DNA from: Streptomyces chartreusis NRRL 3882
GTDB taxonomy: Bacteria > Actinomycetota > Actinomycetes > Streptomycetales > Streptomycetaceae
Assembly (NCBI RefSeq): GCF_900236475.1
Contig: NZ_LT963352.1
Coordinates: 6,638,001-6,702,000, forward strand
Length of the DNA: 64,000 nucleotides
Direction: 5' to 3'
In this document: in pieces, positions 52,621 through 61,446 of the stretch
Numbering within the stretch: the first letter of the stretch is position 1
Layout of the letters: each line of letters starts with the position of its first letter
Program-made: the position numbers and the translations under genes
Notes under the pieces: model-generated
Seen by the model: the letters and a program-made list of their open reading frames with translations, nothing else
Told to the model about the DNA's origin: nothing
The model's database searches: none

Positions 52621-53438
52621 GTGTCGTACCCGCCGATGTCCTGCCGGGCGGTGCCGTGGCCGTGGACGAGCCCGCCGCGGGCGCGGCCGAGCTCGGGCCT
52701 CGGGCGCGGCTGTGGCCGTCGCTGGCGGCCGTGTACCGGGCGCAGCTGTCCCGGGCGCGGGTCGCGCGGATCCCGCTGCTGTTCGTGGCGACCTTCCAGT
52801 CGATCGGGATCATGATCCTGATGCGCGGGGTCGTGGACGACGGGGCGGAGGCGCAGGCCGTGGTCGCCGGGTCGTCCGTGCTGGTGGTGGCCTTCGTCGC
52901 ACTCAACCTGCTCGCGCAGTACTTCGGGCAGCTGCGGGCCAGTGGCGGGCTCGACCACTACGCGACGCTGCCGGTACCGCCGGCGGCGGTGGTGCTGGGC
53001 GCGGCGGGCGCGTACGCGTCGTTCACCGTGCCGGGGACCGTCGTGACGGCGGTGTTCGGCTGTGTGCTGTTCGGGTTGCCGCTGGCCCATCTGTGGGTCC
53101 TGCTGGCCGTGATCCCGCTGGCGGGCGCCGCGCTCGCCGGGCTGGGGGCGGCGCTCGGGCTGCTCGCGCCCCGGCCGGAGCTGGCCACGCTGCTCGGGCA
53201 GCTGGGCATGTCGGCGGCGCTGCTGCTGGGCGTGCTGCCGGCCGAGCGGATGCCGGAGGCGGTGCGTTTCACGCGGGACCTGCTGCCGTCGACGTACGGC
53301 GTCGAGGCCTTCGCGCGGACGTTCGGGCCGCATCCCGACTGGGCCTTCGTGCTCGGTGACCTCGCCGTGTGCGGGTGCGTGGGTGTCGTCTCGCTGGGCG
53401 TGGCGACCTGGGCGTACCGCCGGGCGGCCGTCCGGTGA
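52617..53438 (+). CDS. ABC-2 type transporter permease
   Basis: This 273-residue protein has about six hydrophobic helices after a 45-residue cytoplasmic N-terminus. The ABC-2 coupling region (LRASGGLDHYATLPVP) lies near 119-134, and the closing block RDLLPSTYGVEAFARTF near 222-238 resembles the family's conserved C-terminal segment. It pairs with the ATPase two reading frames upstream to form an exporter. The GTG start overlaps the stop of the 32-codon ORF. Substrate unknown. Confidence 0.92.
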   Translation: MSVVPADVLPGGAVAVDEPAAGAAELGPRARLWPSLAAVYRAQLSRARVARIPLLFVATFQSIGIMILMRGVVDDGAEAQAVVAGSSVLVVAFVALNLLAQYFGQLRASGGLDHYATLPVPPAAVVLGAAGAYASFTVPGTVVTAVFGCVLFGLPLAHLWVLLAVIPLAGAALAGLGAALGLLAPRPELATLLGQLGMSAALLLGVLPAERMPEAVRFTRDLLPSTYGVEAFARTFGPHPDWAFVLGDLAVCGCVGVVSLGVATWAYRRAAVR

Positions 53439-53494
53439 GCGGGGAGGGATCGTCCGGTGACGCGGGGTACAGGCGGGCCTGGCACGATGGCAGG

Positions 53495-54190
53495 GTGACC
53501 GCACCACTGAATCCACCACCACCGCCGCATGAACGTTCCGCACAGGATTCGTGGCAGCCGCCGGGCGCCGGGTCCGGGGCTCCGGCTCCCGGGTCCCAGC
53601 ATGCCGAGTACGCCGGGCACGGCTGGTACGGACAGGACGGTCCCGGCATGAAGACGGAACTGCGGGAGGCCGGCGTCGTCGCCGTGGCGGTGGCGCTCGG
53701 CGGGGTGCTGCTGGGTGTGCTGTGGTGGTGGCTCGCGCCGCACGTGCCGCTGGTCGGTGACGTGGCCCAGGGGAACTGGGTCGTCTACCTCAAGGACACC
53801 GAGGGGGAGCAGGCCGTCGGGGTCGACGGCACGTTCGCGCTGCTCGGGCTGGCCTTCGGGTTCGTCAGCGCCCTGGTCGTGTTTCTGCTGCGGCGGCGCG
53901 GGGGTGTGCCGCTGGTGGTGGGGCTGGCCGTCGGGGGGCTGCTCGGGTCGTTGCTGGCCTGGCGGATCGGGGTGTGGCTCGGGCCTGCGGAGGACGTGGT
54001 CGCGCATGCGCGGGAAGTGGGGCGGGGGGTGACGTTCTCCGCGCCGCTGAAGTTGGGGGCGAAGGGGGCGTTGCTGGCCTGGCCGCTTGCGGCGTTGGTG
54101 GTGCATCTCGGGTTGACGGCGTTGTTCGGGCCTCGGGACCCGGAGCCGGAGCTCTCGGACGGGCCGTATCAGGCACCGCCGGTTGCGTAG
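53495..54190 (+). CDS. Four-helix membrane protein, probably DUF2567
   Basis: This 231-residue protein has a Pro/Gly-rich cytoplasmic N-terminus of about 55 residues. Four transmembrane segments follow (about 57-79, 108-128, 133-160, 188-210), with an extracytoplasmic loop between the first two (GDVAQGNWVVYLKDTEGEQ). The architecture resembles actinobacterial DUF2567 proteins; I am moderately sure of the family. GTG 53495 gives the MTAPLNPPPPPHE start; no clear ribosome binding site is seen and it may be leaderless. It is 56 nt after the ABC permease and may be co-expressed with it. Confidence 0.7.
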   Translation: MTAPLNPPPPPHERSAQDSWQPPGAGSGAPAPGSQHAEYAGHGWYGQDGPGMKTELREAGVVAVAVALGGVLLGVLWWWLAPHVPLVGDVAQGNWVVYLKDTEGEQAVGVDGTFALLGLAFGFVSALVVFLLRRRGGVPLVVGLAVGGLLGSLLAWRIGVWLGPAEDVVAHAREVGRGVTFSAPLKLGAKGALLAWPLAALVVHLGLTALFGPRDPEPELSDGPYQAPPVA

Positions 54191-54220
54191 TGCTCGGCGT
54201 CGGTGCTGAGGGCGGGTGGG

Positions 54221-54250
54221 CGCAGCTAAGCGCAGCTAAGCGGAGCTACG
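54221..54250. repeat. Short tandem repeat, 10-nt period
   Basis: Two exact copies of CGCAGCTAAG and one variant, CGGAGCTACG, lie in the 55-nt gap between the convergent DUF2567-like and ybaK genes. The last copy covers the ybaK stop codon. No stable terminator hairpin is seen nearby. Confidence 0.6.
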
Positions 54251-54749
54251 GGCGGCCGATCGGGGCCAGGACCGCGTCGGTCAGCTTCGCCAAGTCCTCC
54301 GGAGCGAGCTCCACCTCCAGGCCCCTCCGGCCGGCCGAGACGCAGATCGTCGGGTGGGCGGATGCCGATGCGTCGAGGACCGTCGGGAGCTTTTTGCGCT
54401 GGCCCAGGGGCGAGATGCCGCCCCTGACGTAGCCCGTCGTGCGTTCCGCCAGGGTCGGGTCGGCCATGGTCGCGCGTTTGCCGCCCACCGCCGCTGCCAG
54501 GGCCTTCAGGTCGAGTTGGCCCGCCACCGGGACCACCGCGACCGTCAGCGCGCCGTCGACGTCCGCCACCAGGGTCTTGAAGACGCGGTCGGGTGAGACG
54601 CCCATCGCCTCGGCCGCCTCCTCGCCGTAGGAGGGGTGGGCGGGGTCGTGGTCGTAGGAGTGCACCGTGAACTCCACGCCCGCCGCCGTCAGGGCGACCG
54701 TCGCCGGGGTGCCGCCCGCCTGCTGCTGCTTCTTCGACTTCTTCGCCAT
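54246..54749 (-). CDS. ybaK: Cys-tRNA(Pro) deacylase YbaK
   Basis: This 167-residue YbaK/EbsC-type protein hydrolyses Cys-tRNA-Pro, clearing mischarging by prolyl-tRNA synthetase. The conserved lysine is Lys58 (DRVFKTLV). Family blocks include VAVVPVAGQLDLKALA and GGISPLGQRKKLPT, followed by the conserved ICVSAGRRGLEVEL end. The N-terminus has a Lys/Gln-rich stretch (MAKKSKKQQQ). The start is an ATG at 54749. The LON-domain gene lies 11 nt upstream on the same strand, so the two probably form one transcript. Confidence 0.93.
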   Translation of the reverse strand: MAKKSKKQQQAGGTPATVALTAAGVEFTVHSYDHDPAHPSYGEEAAEAMGVSPDRVFKTLVADVDGALTVAVVPVAGQLDLKALAAAVGGKRATMADPTLAERTTGYVRGGISPLGQRKKLPTVLDASASAHPTICVSAGRRGLEVELAPEDLAKLTDAVLAPIGRP

Positions 54750-54760
54750 TGCCGTCCGCT

Positions 54761-55501
54761 TCAGTTGAGACTCGTCGGGCCGCGCGTCAGCTCCGACGCC
54801 GGCAACGACGGCAGATTACGGATGATGGCCGTCTCGGAGCGAAGGAGTTTCAGCTCGTCCCGCAGGCGGGAAGCCGTGTCGGGGGCCTGGAGCAGGCGTT
54901 GCTTGGTGGGGGTGTCCAGCATCATGGCCGCGGCCACCAGGTACGACACCACACCCGGCTCGTCGGGCAGGTCGGCGCCGGTGGTCAGGGACCGTTCCCG
55001 CGCGCCCGCCAGCCGCTTCTGGTACTGGCGGAAGGACCGCAGCACCCCTTCGGCCAACGGCGCCGCCTCGTCGCCGGGTTCCTCCGGCAGGGGCTCCAGC
55101 TCGGCCGTCAGGAACGGACCCGACTCCTCGACCGACAGCAGCCGCACCCGGGTCGTGCCGGTCGCCAGCACCTCGAAGGAGCCGTCGGTCCGCTCCCGGA
55201 TCGTCGCCGCGTCCGCGATGCAGCCCACCTTGTGGAACGCCTTGGCCGGGTCCGTGCCGAAGCCCGCGGCGGGCCCCCGCTCGGGCAGCGACGTGGGGTC
55301 GGGCATGCCGGGCGCGCTGGGGGCCACTTCGTGGCCGTCGCGGATCGCCACGACGGCGAACCGGCGCGGCTCGTCCTCCGGCGTCTTCAGCAGTTCGCGC
55401 ATCATGGCGCGATACCGCTCCTCGAAGACGTTGAGCGGGAGCACGAGCCCCGGGAACAGCACCGAGTTCAGGGGGAAGAGGGGGAGCCGGACGGTGGTCA
55501 C
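54761..55501 (-). CDS. LON substrate-binding (N-terminal) domain protein
   Basis: This 246-residue protein consists of a stand-alone Lon N-terminal (LON/ASB) domain. It opens with LPLFPLNSVLFPGLVLPLNVFEERYRAMM, and has GCIADAATIRERTDGSFEV in the middle and a helical C-terminal half (about 140-240). There is no ATPase or protease part, so it may act as an adaptor or substrate-recognition factor. The GTG start at 55501 lies 11 nt after the stop of the upstream gene. Role unknown. Confidence 0.9.
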   Translation of the reverse strand: MTTVRLPLFPLNSVLFPGLVLPLNVFEERYRAMMRELLKTPEDEPRRFAVVAIRDGHEVAPSAPGMPDPTSLPERGPAAGFGTDPAKAFHKVGCIADAATIRERTDGSFEVLATGTTRVRLLSVEESGPFLTAELEPLPEEPGDEAAPLAEGVLRSFRQYQKRLAGARERSLTTGADLPDEPGVVSYLVAAAMMLDTPTKQRLLQAPDTASRLRDELKLLRSETAIIRNLPSLPASELTRGPTSLN

Positions 55502-55512
55502 GACGCAAAAGC

Positions 55513-56544
55513 CTAATGGTCGCCGGGGCGGACTCGTCCGCCCCGTTCACTCCGTGGATGCCCGGGCGGCCGGCCGGCTGCTGCGGACCGGATGTCGTCG
55601 CGTACCCGCAGGAAGTGGCCGAGCGGGTCGTCCGACACCTGGTCCCAGGGGAACGAGGTGGCGTACGGGCCGTTCAGGCGCAGCTGTTCCTGGGCGTCCG
55701 GCCAGCGTTCCAGGCACACCAGGACGAAGACGAGCAGGTTCCGCATCCGGGCCGGCCAGGGGTCGGCCGCCGGCAGGCGCGGGGACAGCGCGATCGCCCG
55801 GTCGGCGGCCGCGTCCAGCCGCTCGCGCGGCAGCTCGGGCCCGCAGCCGTCGGTGAGGTAGCCGAAGGCCGCCCGCAGCGGCAGTGCCTGGACGAGCGCG
55901 TCGGCGGGCGCGTCCTGCGCGGCCCGATCGGCGAAGTCGAAGCACTCCTGGTGCGAGCCGTGCCAGGACGCGGCCAGATAGCGCAGGGCCGACTCGTGGC
56001 AGCCGTAGTGGTGCGGCGCGCGGCGGACCGCCGCAGCCCACAGTTGCTCGAAGTAGGTGTGTCCGGCCTGGGCGCCGCGCGCGTGGTCCAGCGCGAGCCG
56101 CCAGGGCACCGGGTCGCCGTGGTCGCCCCGGGCGGCGGCCGTGATCAGCGGGCTCACCTCGCGCAGCATCTCGGCCCGGGCCGGCGACTGCCAGGCGCGG
56201 TCCACGGCCAGCTGGGCCCGGAGCAGCAGCGCGTCCGGGTCGTGGGGGGCGGTGGCGAGCCAGGCGTCCAGCCAGTCGGGGCGCGAGCGGGCGAAGGCGG
56301 CCAGCCGGGTGATGTACCGGTCGCGCCGCTCCCACTCGGCCGCCGCCCGGGTGGCCTGGAGCAGCCCGGAGGCCGGTCCGTGGTCGCCGCGGGCGGCCGC
56401 GACCAGCGCCGGACTGAGCCGTGCGTCGGGCGCGTCGAGCAGCACCTCGTCGTCGGGGCGCGGCCCGCCGACGGGGTGGGAGGCGGTCCTAGTCATCCGG
56501 CCCGGGCGGATGAACGGCAGCTGCATGGCCATGGTGCCGACCAT
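55513..56544 (-). CDS. Uncharacterised helical-repeat protein
   Basis: This 343-residue, soluble, Ala/Arg/Asp-rich protein is probably an alpha-helical repeat (TPR-like) domain across about residues 50-310. I see Trp- and His-containing helical pairs (AAEWERRDRYITRLAAFA, SALRYLAASWHG) but no catalytic motif. I do not recognise a named family beyond conserved Streptomyces hypothetical. The start is uncertain: ATG 56544 is preferred, with GTG 56562 and ATG 56532 as alternatives. The 121-nt upstream gap should contain a promoter. It is followed closely by the LON-domain and ybaK genes. Confidence 0.6.
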   Translation of the reverse strand: MVGTMAMQLPFIRPGRMTRTASHPVGGPRPDDEVLLDAPDARLSPALVAAARGDHGPASGLLQATRAAAEWERRDRYITRLAAFARSRPDWLDAWLATAPHDPDALLLRAQLAVDRAWQSPARAEMLREVSPLITAAARGDHGDPVPWRLALDHARGAQAGHTYFEQLWAAAVRRAPHHYGCHESALRYLAASWHGSHQECFDFADRAAQDAPADALVQALPLRAAFGYLTDGCGPELPRERLDAAADRAIALSPRLPAADPWPARMRNLLVFVLVCLERWPDAQEQLRLNGPYATSFPWDQVSDDPLGHFLRVRDDIRSAAAGRPPGHPRSERGGRVRPGDH

Positions 56545-56665
56545 TGAAAGTCCGCTGGTCACGGCGGCGCCAGATGGTTCGGTGAACTCGCGGAAAGTTG
56601 TACGCCCCAAGGTCAAGAGAAGGTAAAAGTGTGACAGTTCAACAACGGCGGTCACACCAGCATCA

Positions 56666-58243
56666 TCAGTTGCGCCGCAGCAAGCGCGTCGCCCCCGCCG
56701 CCACCGTCGTCGCCAGGATCCAGCCCAGCAGGATCATCGCCGTCGCCAGCCACTGCCAGCCCCCGCGCAACTGCCAGAAGCCCACCTGGCCCAGGTCGAT
56801 GACCGGCAGCAGCAGATCGAGTGTGAACAGCGTGGGGTTCCACTCCGGATGCTCACCGCGCTTCAGCGGCGGATGCCCGGCCTGTGCGAAGGCGAGCGAG
56901 CCCGCCGCCCACAGCACCGCCATCCACACCGCGGCCCGGCCCGGCCGGTACCCGTAGGCGACCGCCCAGTCCTGCGCGTAGCCCCACAGCTTGGCGGCCG
57001 GCGGCAGGCCCTCCCGGTGCCGGCGCTGTTTGGCGAGCAGCACCTCGCGGGCGTCCTCGTCCTCCCCGCCGGCCCGCAGCACGGCCGCGAGCCGCTCGTA
57101 CGGCTCCGGGTTGTACTCGGCGGTCGCCGCCGCCACCCACTCCAGCCGCTCGGCCAGCGGGAACGGCCCGCGCGGCACGAGGTTCTCGTAGGTGAAGCCG
57201 CCCATGTGCAGCCGCCCCGGGCCGGGCCAGGCGTCCGCCCGGTCCATCAGGTTGACGATCTTCGCCCCCGAGAGCACGACCCGCCCGCGGGCGGGATGCT
57301 CGCCGAGGAACCGCAGCTCCGGCGTCTGCACCCGGCGCAGCGACAGCTCCTGGTCGTCGGTGAGGGTGAATCTGGCCCGCTCGAAGTCGACCGCGTCGCC
57401 GAACCGCCCGTCGTCCAGCCGGATCCCGCCCTCGCACGAGAACCGCTGGATCCGCGTCCCGCGCGCCGGGGTCATCCCGCTCATCGCCTGGGCGCCGACG
57501 CCCGCCGGGGTCAGATACAGGCTGCGCTCGACGGTCAGCTGCGGGGCGTTGAGGGCGAGCCGCTCGTACGGGTTGGCCAGGCGGGCGCCGCGCAGGCTCA
57601 GGGAGACGCCGACGGTGGCGGCGCGCAGGCTCAGCTCGCCGTGCGACTCCAGCAGCTCGGCCTGTAAGTCCTGGCCGACGGTCAGGCCGTCCGCGGCGAT
57701 CGACCGGCCGCTGCGGTCCCGGTGCACGATCGCCTGGTTGAGCATCAGGTCCGTGCCGATCTGCGCGTCCGTGAGCCGGATGCCGCGGTGGAAGCGGCAG
57801 CGCGGCAGGTGCAGATCGCCCTCCGTCTGCACCCGGGCCGCCTCCAGCCGCGGCACCGAGCAGTCCACCATCCGTACGGTCGTGAAGCGGGCCTCCGGCA
57901 GCAGTACGTCCTGCTCGAACCGGCACTGGCGCATCTCGACGTACGGCACCACCGTGCCGCCCGCGAGGTCCAGCGAGCCGCTGATCAGCACGCCGGCCAG
58001 CTTCAGCGACGACACACGGCCGGCCAGGGCGGGCGGGCCGTCCAGGAGCAGCCAGCAGACGATCCGGGCCCGCACGGTCCGGTCCTCGTCCCACGGGTGG
58101 CCGCCGTGCGGATCGTCCACCACCGGGTCACCGCTGCTCAGGTCGTACACGCTGCCGTTGCGGAACGCCTGCCACATTCCGGCCTCGGCCGCGGTCAGGT
58201 CGTCGGGCAGTTCCCCGGCGCGCACGCCGGCCCCCTCGGTCAC
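56666..58243 (-). CDS. Membrane-associated protein with pentapeptide-like repeat domain
   Basis: This 525-residue protein has a cytoplasmic N-terminal region of about 330 residues rich in short beta turns, reading like irregular pentapeptide or beta-helix repeats (LKLAGVLISGSLDLAGG, MRQCRFEQDVLLPEARF and similar). A helical stretch (about 360-420) and two or three C-terminal transmembrane helices (about 430-447, 468-485, 497-517) follow. Such proteins are labelled membrane-associated oxidoreductase in some Streptomyces genomes, but I see no cofactor motif. GTG 58243 is favoured because a purine-rich GGAGGAAGGAAGAGA precedes it; ATG 58291 would add 16 residues. Confidence 0.75.
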   Translation of the reverse strand: MTEGAGVRAGELPDDLTAAEAGMWQAFRNGSVYDLSSGDPVVDDPHGGHPWDEDRTVRARIVCWLLLDGPPALAGRVSSLKLAGVLISGSLDLAGGTVVPYVEMRQCRFEQDVLLPEARFTTVRMVDCSVPRLEAARVQTEGDLHLPRCRFHRGIRLTDAQIGTDLMLNQAIVHRDRSGRSIAADGLTVGQDLQAELLESHGELSLRAATVGVSLSLRGARLANPYERLALNAPQLTVERSLYLTPAGVGAQAMSGMTPARGTRIQRFSCEGGIRLDDGRFGDAVDFERARFTLTDDQELSLRRVQTPELRFLGEHPARGRVVLSGAKIVNLMDRADAWPGPGRLHMGGFTYENLVPRGPFPLAERLEWVAAATAEYNPEPYERLAAVLRAGGEDEDAREVLLAKQRRHREGLPPAAKLWGYAQDWAVAYGYRPGRAAVWMAVLWAAGSLAFAQAGHPPLKRGEHPEWNPTLFTLDLLLPVIDLGQVGFWQLRGGWQWLATAMILLGWILATTVAAGATRLLRRN

Positions 58244-58363
58244 GTCTCTTCCTTCCTCCCCGGATACTCGCGGGTCAGATGCCTCGTACACCTGTTCATG
58301 CCCGCTGAGTGACGGCCCGAACGCGAAAAGTGAAGGGGATCTTCCGGGTGTGGTCGGCGGTCT

Positions 58364-58380
58364 GTATCAGCCATTGATAC
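58364..58380 (+). promoter_or_regulatory. Palindrome upstream of hisD
   Basis: GTATCAGCCATTGATAC has perfect 6-nt arms around GCCAT. It lies 42-58 nt before the hisD GTG. It overlaps TTGATA (58374-58379), a possible -35. It is a candidate operator for the his operon. The regulator is unknown. Confidence 0.45.
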
Positions 58381-58421
58381 GAGCGAACGGCGCGTCATTC
58401 GGGTCTGAGAGAATTGAGCAC

Positions 58422-59747
58422 GTGATCTCCCGAATCGATCTGCGCGGCGACGCCCTTCCCGAGGGCCCCGCCCTGCGTGACCTGCTGCCCCGAGCCGAGT
58501 TCGACGTGTCGGCCGCCCTGGAGAAGGTGCGTCCGATCTGCGAGGACGTGCATCATCGGGGCGACGCGGCGCTGATCGAGTTCGCCGAGCGGTTCGACGG
58601 GGTCAGGCTCGACCAGGTGCGGGTCCCGGCCGCCGCGCTCACGCGCGCGCTGGAGGAACTCGACCCGGCCGTGCGCGCGGCCCTGGAGGAGTCCATCCGG
58701 CGCGCCCGGACCGTCCACCGCGAGCAGCGCCGCAGCACGCACACCACGCAGGTGGTGCCCGGCGGCACGGTGACCGAGAAGTGGGTTCCGGTCGAGCGGG
58801 TCGGGCTGTACGCGCCCGGCGGCCGGTCCGTGTATCCGTCCTCCGTGGTCATGAACGTCGTGCCCGCGCAGGAGGCCGGCGTCGAGTCCATCGCGCTCGC
58901 CTCCCCGGCCCAGGCCGAGTTCCACGGGCTGCCGCACCCGACCATCCTCGCCGCCTGCGCCCTGCTCGGCGTCGAAGAGGTCTACGCCGCCGGGGGCGCC
59001 ACCGCCGTCGCGATGTTCGCGTACGGCACGGAATCCTGCCCGCCCGCCGACATGGTCACCGGCCCCGGCAACATCTGGGTCGCCGCCGCCAAGCGCTACT
59101 TCACGGGCCGGATCGGCATCGACGCCGAGGCCGGCCCGACCGAGATCGCGGTCCTGGCCGACGAGACGGCCGACCCGGTGCACGTGGCCTCCGACCTGAT
59201 CAGTCAGGCCGAGCACGACCCGCTGGCCGCCGCCGTCCTCGTCACGGACTCCGCCGACCTCGCGGACGCCGTGGAGAAGGAGCTGGAGCCGCAGGTCGCG
59301 GCCACCAAGCACGTCGACGACCGGATCGTCCCGGCGCTGTCCGGAAAGCAGTCCGCGATCGTCCTGGTCGACGGCATCGACGAGGGCCTGAAGGTGGTCG
59401 ACGCGTACGGCGCCGAGCACCTGGAGATCCAGACGGCCGACGCCGCCGCCGTGGCCGACCGCGTCAAGAACGCCGGCGCGATCTTCATCGGCCCCTGGGC
59501 CCCGGTCTCCCTCGGCGACTACGCGGCCGGCTCCAACCACGTCCTGCCCACCGGCGGCTGCGCCTGCCACTCCTCCGGCCTGTCCGTCCAGTCCTTCCTG
59601 CGCGGCATCCACATCGTCGACTACACGCAGGACGCGCTGGCCGAGGTGGCGCACCACGTGGTCACGCTGGCGGAGGCGGAAGACCTGCCCGCACACGGCG
59701 CGGCGATCAAGGCCAGGTTCGGCTGGAAGGTACCCGAGAGCAAGTGA
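58422..59747 (+). CDS. hisD: Histidinol dehydrogenase
   Basis: This 441-residue zinc enzyme oxidises L-histidinol to histidine in two NAD-dependent steps, the last of the pathway. Conserved blocks are VGLYAPGGRSVYPSSVVMN, AAGGATAVAMFAYG, GPGNIWVAAAKR, AGPTEIAV and LISQAEHDPLAAAVL (catalytic Glu-His near 263), and PTGGCACHSSGLSVQSFL. The GTG at 58422 matches the family start; the frame is open far upstream opposite the preceding gene but not coding. It is first gene of the his operon, and its stop overlaps hisC. Confidence 0.97.
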   Translation: MISRIDLRGDALPEGPALRDLLPRAEFDVSAALEKVRPICEDVHHRGDAALIEFAERFDGVRLDQVRVPAAALTRALEELDPAVRAALEESIRRARTVHREQRRSTHTTQVVPGGTVTEKWVPVERVGLYAPGGRSVYPSSVVMNVVPAQEAGVESIALASPAQAEFHGLPHPTILAACALLGVEEVYAAGGATAVAMFAYGTESCPPADMVTGPGNIWVAAAKRYFTGRIGIDAEAGPTEIAVLADETADPVHVASDLISQAEHDPLAAAVLVTDSADLADAVEKELEPQVAATKHVDDRIVPALSGKQSAIVLVDGIDEGLKVVDAYGAEHLEIQTADAAAVADRVKNAGAIFIGPWAPVSLGDYAAGSNHVLPTGGCACHSSGLSVQSFLRGIHIVDYTQDALAEVAHHVVTLAEAEDLPAHGAAIKARFGWKVPESK

Positions 59748-60856
59748 GCGACGTACGCATCGACGATCTGCCCGTACGGGACGAACTGCGCGGCAAGTCC
59801 CCCTACGGCGCGCCCCAGCTGGACGTCCCCGTACGGCTGAACACCAACGAGAACCCCTACCCGCTGCCCGAGCCGCTGGTCGAGCGCATCGCCGAGCGGG
59901 TCCGAGAGGCGGCCCGCAACCTCAACCGCTACCCCGACCGGGACGCGGTCGAACTGCGCACGAAGCTCGCCGAGTACCTGACGGACACCTCCGGACACGA
60001 GGTCGGCCTCGCCAACGTCTGGGCCGCCAACGGCTCCAACGAGGTCATCCAGCAGCTGCTCCAGACCTTCGGCGGGCCCGGCCGCAGCGCGATCGGCTTC
60101 GAGCCGTCGTACTCGATGCACGGGCTCATCGCGCGCGGCACCGGCACGGGCTGGATCTCCGGCCCCCGCAACGAGGACTTCACGATCGATGTCCCGGCCG
60201 CCGAGAAGGCGATCGCCGAGCACCGGCCCGACGTCGTCTTCGTCACCACTCCCAACAACCCCACGGGCAACGCGGTCCCGCCCGAGACGGTCCTCGCGCT
60301 CTACGAGGCCGCGCAGGCGGCGAAACCGTCGATGGTGGTCGTGGACGAGGCGTACATCGAGTTCAGCCACGGCGACTCGCTGCTGCCGCTGCTCGACGGG
60401 CGCCCGAACCTCGTCATCTCCCGCACGATGTCCAAGGCGTTCGGCGCGGCGGGCCTGCGCCTCGGCTACCTCGCCGCGCACCCGGCCGTCGTCGACGCCG
60501 TCCAGCTCGTTCGGCTGCCCTACCACCTGTCGGCCGTCACCCAGGCGACGGCCCTGGCCGCCCTGGAGCACACCGGCACGCTGCTGGGCTACGTCGAGCA
60601 GCTCAAGGCCGAGCGGGACCGCCTGGTGCGCGAACTGCGCGCCACCGGCTACGACGTCGTCGAGTCCGACGCCAACTTCGTGCAGTTCGGCAGGTTCGAG
60701 GACGCGCACACGGCCTGGCAGAAGATCCTCGACCGGGGCGTCCTGGTCCGGGACAACGGCATCCCCGGGTGGCTGCGGGTGTCGGCCGGCACCCCCGAAG
60801 AGAACGACGCGTTCCTCGACGCGGTCCGTGAACTGAAGAAGGAGCAGAGCACATGA
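59744..60856 (+). CDS. hisC: Histidinol-phosphate aminotransferase
   Basis: This 370-residue fold-type I PLP aminotransferase converts imidazole-acetol phosphate to histidinol phosphate, using glutamate. Key blocks are RLNTNENPYPLPEP, ANGSNEVIQQLL, TPNNPTGN, VVDEAYIEF, and the PLP lysine in SRTMSKAFG (near 231), with GLRLGY following. The GTG start overlaps the hisD stop, and the stop overlaps hisB (ATGA). Confidence 0.97.
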   Translation: MSDVRIDDLPVRDELRGKSPYGAPQLDVPVRLNTNENPYPLPEPLVERIAERVREAARNLNRYPDRDAVELRTKLAEYLTDTSGHEVGLANVWAANGSNEVIQQLLQTFGGPGRSAIGFEPSYSMHGLIARGTGTGWISGPRNEDFTIDVPAAEKAIAEHRPDVVFVTTPNNPTGNAVPPETVLALYEAAQAAKPSMVVVDEAYIEFSHGDSLLPLLDGRPNLVISRTMSKAFGAAGLRLGYLAAHPAVVDAVQLVRLPYHLSAVTQATALAALEHTGTLLGYVEQLKAERDRLVRELRATGYDVVESDANFVQFGRFEDAHTAWQKILDRGVLVRDNGIPGWLRVSAGTPEENDAFLDAVRELKKEQST

Positions 60857-61446
60857 GCCGCGTGGGACGCGTGGAGCGAGTCACCAAGGAGACGTCGGTG
60901 CTCGTCGAGATCGGCCTCGACGGGTCCGGAAAGGTCGATGTGTCGACAGGCGTCGGCTTCTACGACCACATGCTCGACCAGCTCGGCCGGCACGGTCTGT
61001 TCGACCTGACCGTGAAGACCGAGGGCGATCTGCACATCGACTCGCACCACACCATCGAGGACACCGCCCTCGCCCTCGGCGCCGCCTTCAAGCAGGCCCT
61101 CGGCGACAAGGTCGGCATCTACCGCTTCGGCAACTGCACGGTCCCGCTGGACGAGTCCCTCGCCCAGGTCACCGTCGACCTGTCCGGCCGCCCCTACCTC
61201 GTGCACACCGAGCCCGAGAAGATGGCGCCGATGATCGGCGAGTACGACACCACCATGACCCGGCACATCCTGGAGTCCTTCGTGGCCCAGGCCCAGATCG
61301 CGCTGCACGTGCACGTGCCCTACGGGCGCAACGCGCACCACATCGTCGAGTGCCAGTTCAAGGCGCTGGCCCGGGCCCTGCGCTACGCCTCCGAACGCGA
61401 CCCGCGCGCGGCCGGCATCCTCCCCTCCACGAAGGGCGCCCTGTGA
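60853..61446 (+). CDS. hisB: Imidazoleglycerol-phosphate dehydratase
   Basis: This 197-residue manganese-dependent dehydratase is the monofunctional HisB. Metal-binding His motifs are FYDHMLDQLGRHG, DSHHTIEDTA, and AHHIVECQFKALARAL. The protein lacks the phosphatase domain found in E. coli HisB; histidinol phosphatase must be encoded elsewhere. The ATG overlaps the hisC stop, and its own stop overlaps a small membrane protein gene. Confidence 0.97.
   Translation: MSRVGRVERVTKETSVLVEIGLDGSGKVDVSTGVGFYDHMLDQLGRHGLFDLTVKTEGDLHIDSHHTIEDTALALGAAFKQALGDKVGIYRFGNCTVPLDESLAQVTVDLSGRPYLVHTEPEKMAPMIGEYDTTMTRHILESFVAQAQIALHVHVPYGRNAHHIVECQFKALARALRYASERDPRAAGILPSTKGAL

Noticed and set aside
57192..58421. 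Upstream extension of the hisD frame
   Set aside because: It runs antisense to the minus-strand membrane protein; the normal HisD N-terminus begins at 58422.
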